From: Gammaproteobacteria bacterium
GTDB lineage: Bacteria; Pseudomonadota; Gammaproteobacteria; S012-40
DNA length: 8,535 bases
NCBI GenBank assembly: GCA_029857925.1
Contig: JAOUGF010000071.1
Coordinates: forward strand, 1 to 8,535
Direction: 5' to 3'
The notes below the pieces were generated by a model. It was not told the origin of the DNA, searched no databases, and saw only the letters and a list, made by a program, of their open reading frames with translations. Position numbers and translations under genes: made by a program. The stretch's first letter is position 1, and each line of letters starts with the position of its first letter. Below, in pieces: positions 6,241-8,535 of this stretch.

Positions 6241-6260
6241 GGACATGGAAGTCCTTTTTA
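6241..6260 (+). terminator. weak intrinsic terminator after the small exported protein
   Basis: GGAC (6241-6244) and GTCC (6251-6254) form a 4-bp stem around ATGGAA, followed directly by a TTTTTATT tract. The stem is short, but the T run and its place 17 bases after the stop codon fit termination. An alternative pairing of GGAC with GTCC at 6228-6231 would compete. Confidence 0.4.
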
Positions 6261-6291
6261 TTCTGTCACCTATCCCGATTCCTGAACTGGC

Positions 6292-6320
6292 ACGACAAAG
6301 CGTTTGCTTTGAGCTATACT
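6292..6320 (+). promoter_or_regulatory. sigma70-type promoter for slyD
   Basis: ACGACA (6292-6297) is followed after 17 bases by TATACT (6315-6320), matching the consensus at 4 and 5 of 6 positions. Start of transcription would be near 6327, giving a leader of about 66 bases with a hairpin. Confidence 0.6.
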
Positions 6321-6336
6321 AACCCCATTTATGGGC

Positions 6337-6356
6337 ACCGGTAGACTGCTATCGGT
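6337..6356 (+). promoter_or_regulatory. hairpin in the slyD mRNA leader
   Basis: ACCGGTAG (6337-6344) and CTATCGGT (6349-6356) form an 8-bp stem with one G-U pair and a 4-base loop. It lies about 10 bases after the predicted transcript start, and could stabilise the mRNA 5' end. The ribosome binding site AAGGG is outside it. Confidence 0.45.
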
Positions 6357-6392
6357 CATTTAACCGCATTGAGGCGCGCGCAAGGGTATCAA

Positions 6393-6878
6393 ATGAAGAT
6401 TGGGAAACACGCTGTGGTGAGCTTTGAATACACCCTCAAAGATGCGCTAGGCCAAGTAATAGACAGTTCCGTTGGTCAGGCACCGTTCGCCTACATCCAA
6501 GGCACGGGCAGCATCATCCCGGGTTTAGAGCGCGCGATGGAAGGACGTAGCGCACCGGACGCGTTCAGCGCGGTTATTAAACCCGAAGACGGTTATGGCG
6601 TGCGTGACGAAGAACTCGTGCAAGAAGTACCGCGCGCGCTCTTTGATACCGCCAGCGGCCAGATCGAAGTGGGTATGCAATTTCAAACCCCCACCGAGGC
6701 CGGTTTTCAAACGGTGACGGTTGTTTCCGTAACCCCGGAAACGGTACGCGTCGACGGCAACCACCCCTTGGCCGGTCAAGCGCTTTCCTTTGATATCAAA
6801 ATTATTGAGGTGCGTAGCGCGTCGGCAGACGAATTGGCGCATGGCCATGTACATGGGCCAGACGATCACCATCACTAA
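6393..6878 (+). CDS. slyD: FKBP-type peptidyl-prolyl cis-trans isomerase SlyD
   Basis: A 161-residue cytoplasmic prolyl isomerase and chaperone. ATG 6393 is chosen over an in-frame TTG at 6369 because AAGGG lies 6 bases upstream and the protein then opens, as SlyD does, with MKIGKHAVVSFEYTL. FKBP strands and the active-site region (VIDSS, PFAYIQGTGSIIPGLERAMEG, residues 22-51) surround an insert-in-flap chaperone domain (about 70-125, containing EDGYGVRDEELVQEVP). The block VDGNHPLAGQALSFD follows. The tail ends in AHGHVHGPDDHHH (149-161), seven histidines that should bind Ni2+ or Zn2+. The tail is much shorter than in Escherichia coli SlyD (196 residues) and lacks its cysteines, so metal delivery to hydrogenase may be weaker. 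Stand-alone unit with own promoter and terminator. Confidence 0.95.
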   Translation: MKIGKHAVVSFEYTLKDALGQVIDSSVGQAPFAYIQGTGSIIPGLERAMEGRSAPDAFSAVIKPEDGYGVRDEELVQEVPRALFDTASGQIEVGMQFQTPTEAGFQTVTVVSVTPETVRVDGNHPLAGQALSFDIKIIEVRSASADELAHGHVHGPDDHHH

Positions 6879-6898
6879 TCCGCTTTACGTCCACGCCT

Positions 6899-6939
6899 AA
6901 ACGCCCCTTTGCACCTGCACCAGGGGCGTTTTCGTTTTT
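6899..6939 (+). terminator. Rho-independent terminator of slyD, shared with the convergent gene
   Basis: AAACGCCCCT (6899-6908) and AGGGGCGTTT (6922-6931) form a perfect 10-bp stem around a 13-base loop, followed by TTCGTTTTT. It starts 21 bases past the slyD stop. The leftward gene ends at 6943, so the element sits between two convergent genes. Leftward the T tract is only three bases, so it mainly serves slyD. Confidence 0.85.
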
Positions 6940-6942
6940 ACA

Positions 6943-7332
6943 TCACGGCGCTTGATCTTCCTGTGAGATTTGATAAAGGGGATGACCCGCAAGGGCGTGA
7001 CGTCGCGCAGCCAAGTCGATCGCCCCCACGCAGGCCGCAAATTGTTGCCACCCCTGCCGAAACTCGCCCGGCGGCGTTGCCAACAATGCTAAATAACAGG
7101 GCACATCGTCTGCGGTCACCAGATGCAAGTCCAAGCAGCTCAATAACAATAACACTTCATGGGCGATGGAACCGTCGCTTTCTTCATCCAGATAGCGCGC
7201 ATCCGGGAGATTGACGTGGATGTCCGCCCATTCCAGCACCATCACTTCATTTATTTCGTGACGCCGCCATTGCCCCAATAATTCGCAAATCGCCAGACGC
7301 GTAATGTGGGGGCTGATGCGCGGCGCCGCCAT
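6943..7332 (-). CDS. uncharacterised 129-residue cytoplasmic protein, partner of CBS gene
   Basis: A 129-residue soluble protein without signal peptide or membrane segment. It is predicted mostly helical, with an N-terminal basic helix (ITRLAICELLGQWRRHE), an acidic middle (YLDEESDGSIAHEVLLLLSCLDLHLVTADDVPCYLALL) and a C-terminal part ending in AARRHALAGHPLY. I recall similar short unnamed proteins in gammaproteobacteria but no function. Three cysteines are scattered, with no metal-binding pattern. The ATG lies 6 bp after the stop codon of the CBS-domain gene, with AGGT upstream partly inside that stop (TAGGT), which suggests translational coupling and shared function. Codon use looks like that of its neighbours. 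Confidence 0.75.
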   Translation of the reverse strand: MAAPRISPHITRLAICELLGQWRRHEINEVMVLEWADIHVNLPDARYLDEESDGSIAHEVLLLLSCLDLHLVTADDVPCYLALLATPPGEFRQGWQQFAACVGAIDLAARRHALAGHPLYQISQEDQAP

Positions 7333-7338
7333 GATGAC

Positions 7339-7974
7339 CTATACCCACAATTCCAACGGCATGTGGTGCACCAACGTACGCAGGATATCGCTACGCGTTA
7401 TCATCCCAAGCAACCTGCCGGTGTCATCGACGATGGGCATCGCACCGATACGTTGCTCCAACAGGATACGTGCAATTTGACGGATCTCGGTGTCCGGGGT
7501 CGCCGTTAGCACGCGCGGCTTATACAAGCCCTGTATACTGAGTAGGGCCTCCGGTGAATCGGCATCATAGGGTGGCACACGACCATGGGTAGCGGCATAA
7601 CGCAACATGTCGCGATCTGACAAGATACCTACCAACATGCCGTGCTTGCCGACCACGGGCAGATGACGAAACCGGCGCTCGCGAAACAGCGCCCATGCAC
7701 TCAAGATACTGGCATCTTCCGGCAACGTAACCACGGGCGCGCTCATAATTTGCGCGGCGTGAATGGCGGGTTCGGGCGTTTTCGTTGGGACGTGAGCGGT
7801 TTGGCGATACAAGTGATCGGCAAGCCGTTGTTTAGTGTTCGATTGACCCTCGCCGTGACCGGCCAGCGGATGAATGTTATCCGCCGGAGAGGTCTGCTCC
7901 ACAACCCGACCCTGGAACAGCCGGTCCAGCACCACAGTGTCACGTAAATTTGGGCCGTAAAGCGTGTAGGCCAT
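7339..7974 (-). CDS. paired CBS-domain protein
   Basis: A 211-residue cytoplasmic protein. Residues 1-70 are a low-complexity, unrecognised N-terminal extension (MAYTLYGPNLRDTVVL). Two CBS domains form a Bateman module: CBS1 about 74-130 (AAQIMSAPVVTLPEDA, RRFRHLPVV, GILSDRDMLR) and CBS2 about 150-205 (RVLTATPDTEIRQIAR, RIGAMPIVDD, GMITRSDILR). The Ser/Thr-x-x-Asp ribose-binding motif is present in both (Ser119-Asp122, Thr193-Asp196), so adenine nucleotide binding is likely. No enzyme, channel or DNA-binding domain is attached, so it probably acts as an energy or nucleotide sensor for a partner. The small protein directly downstream is the best candidate. The ATG has GAGGA 7-8 bases upstream. 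Confidence 0.88.
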   Translation of the reverse strand: MAYTLYGPNLRDTVVLDRLFQGRVVEQTSPADNIHPLAGHGEGQSNTKQRLADHLYRQTAHVPTKTPEPAIHAAQIMSAPVVTLPEDASILSAWALFRERRFRHLPVVGKHGMLVGILSDRDMLRYAATHGRVPPYDADSPEALLSIQGLYKPRVLTATPDTEIRQIARILLEQRIGAMPIVDDTGRLLGMITRSDILRTLVHHMPLELWV

Positions 7975-7988
7975 CGCGATATCCTCGT

Positions 7989-8014
7989 GGAGGGATTTCC
8001 CGCCTCCTTGCGGG
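7989..8014 (-). promoter_or_regulatory. two mutually exclusive short stems before the CBS gene
   Basis: On the leftward transcript CCCGC (8014-8010) can pair with GCGGG (8003-7999), with AAGGAG in the loop. Alternatively GGAGG (8007-8003) can pair with CCTCC (7993-7989). The two share bases and exclude each other. They end 15 bases before the CBS start codon, near its real ribosome binding site GAGGA. Short stems like these can be chance. Confidence 0.25.
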
Positions 8015-8042
8015 GTAACAGCTTGTTAACGACTGTTTTAAT

Positions 8043-8480
8043 TTATTGCTTTAGGTTTGCCAGGCCACGCACGCATGTTAGGTAGGCTTGTTCGTCGGGG
8101 AGTGTTTGTTGACGCTGGGCCTGCCACAACGCCTCCGCCAAACACGCGTGTATACGGTGTGCGGCACTATGTTCGTCGCCGACACGCACCGCCACGGCCT
8201 GATATAACGCGCGTAACCCGGGGGGGCGGTCCATCGCCAACTGCTCCCGTAACGCGAGATGCAACCCCATGTGCAAAAACGGATTTTGTTCGCCGAAGGC
8301 CGCCGTATAGTCGCGCGCAACGGCGTCCGCGCCGCTTGCCAATAGCGCATGATATTCGGGATGCAATAATATAATTTCGACCACCTGCGCCTCTAGCGGC
8401 TCCAGCGGTTGGGCTGCCAGGTGTTTTTTCCATGCCGCCACATAAAATCCGCGCAATTGATCTCGATTTAGATCAAACAT
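8043..8480 (-). CDS. DUF1841 family protein
   Basis: A 145-residue cytoplasmic protein from ATG 8480. A TTG 21 bases upstream is in frame, but GGAG lies 5 bases before the ATG, and family members begin as here with MF-x-NRDQLRGFYVAAWKKH. Further family marks are LEAQVVEIILLHPEYHALL (38-56), NPFLHMGLHLALREQLAMD (about 73-91), PPGLRALY, and the C-terminal helix ECL/ACLAEALWQAQR with LPDEQAYL. The conserved HPEYH and FLHMGLH histidines could be functional residues, but no activity is known for the family. It is 68 bp upstream of the CBS gene on the same strand. Function is unknown; family assignment is by recollection of the conserved blocks. Confidence 0.85.
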   Translation of the reverse strand: MFDLNRDQLRGFYVAAWKKHLAAQPLEPLEAQVVEIILLHPEYHALLASGADAVARDYTAAFGEQNPFLHMGLHLALREQLAMDRPPGLRALYQAVAVRVGDEHSAAHRIHACLAEALWQAQRQQTLPDEQAYLTCVRGLANLKQ

Positions 8481-8501
8481 AGCCACTCCAACGTCGTTCA
8501 A

Positions 8502-8535
8502 AAATCCAACAAACAGTCTACTAAATCCATTGCCA
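8502..8535. other. right edge, no feature
   Basis: These last bases precede the DUF1841 gene. A TAGACT on the leftward strand near 8513-8518 could be part of a -10 element, but its -35 would lie outside the window. Confidence 0.3.

Noticed and set aside
6241..6260. attenuator made of GTCC/GGAC/GTCC alternatives
   Set aside because: Four-base stems are too short and there is no leader peptide or ligand-like structure; kept only as a weak terminator.
1..8535. CRISPR array, tRNA, rRNA, insertion sequence
   Set aside because: No regularly spaced repeats, cloverleaf with T-loop, ribosomal signature or transposase frame was found on either strand by reading.

Overview
The window looks like chromosome of a Gram-negative proteobacterium, most likely gamma- or betaproteobacterial. 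The evidence is an outer-membrane trimeric-type porin with a signal peptide and terminal Phe, a SlyD with a His-rich tail, a DUF1841 protein, a GcvR-like ACT protein, and intergenic palindromes of the REP type. Base composition is mixed by eye and I cannot name a genus. No phage genes, transposase, CRISPR array, tRNA or rRNA was seen.

Layout. Bases 1-3798 are read leftward: an HPt phosphotransfer protein (3798-3472), a response regulator with an unassigned output half (3442-2306), a SulP/STAS anion transporter (2152-374) and the first half of a GcvR-like ACT-domain protein (301-1, cut by the window edge). HPt and regulator are 29 bp apart and form a phosphorelay pair with no histidine kinase in view. 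SulP has its own good sigma70-type promoter in the gap behind the regulator. A 267-bp divergent spacer separates HPt from a rightward porin gene (4066-5109).

Bases 5110-5848 carry no convincing gene but are rich in structure: two GC-rich hairpins right after the porin, a 117-base near-perfect long hairpin (5313-5429), a GAGGGTTAGGG-type intergenic repeat (5517-5582) and a REP-like palindrome (5613-5634). After this come a small exported protein of unknown function (5849-6223) and slyD (6393-6878), which has its own promoter and a strong terminator. The right end is read leftward again: a DUF1841 protein (8480-8043), a paired-CBS-domain protein (7974-7339) and a small uncharacterised protein (7332-6943). 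The last two are 6 bp apart and probably co-translated.

How the genes may work together. HPt and response regulator clearly belong to one signalling route. A link from them to SulP or to the divergent porin (anion passage through inner and outer membranes) is suggested only by position. SlyD, DUF1841 and the CBS pair look like ordinary housekeeping or accessory genes. The least explained parts are the long hairpin at 5313-5429, the output domain of the response regulator, the Cys-rich tail of SulP and the 124-residue exported protein.
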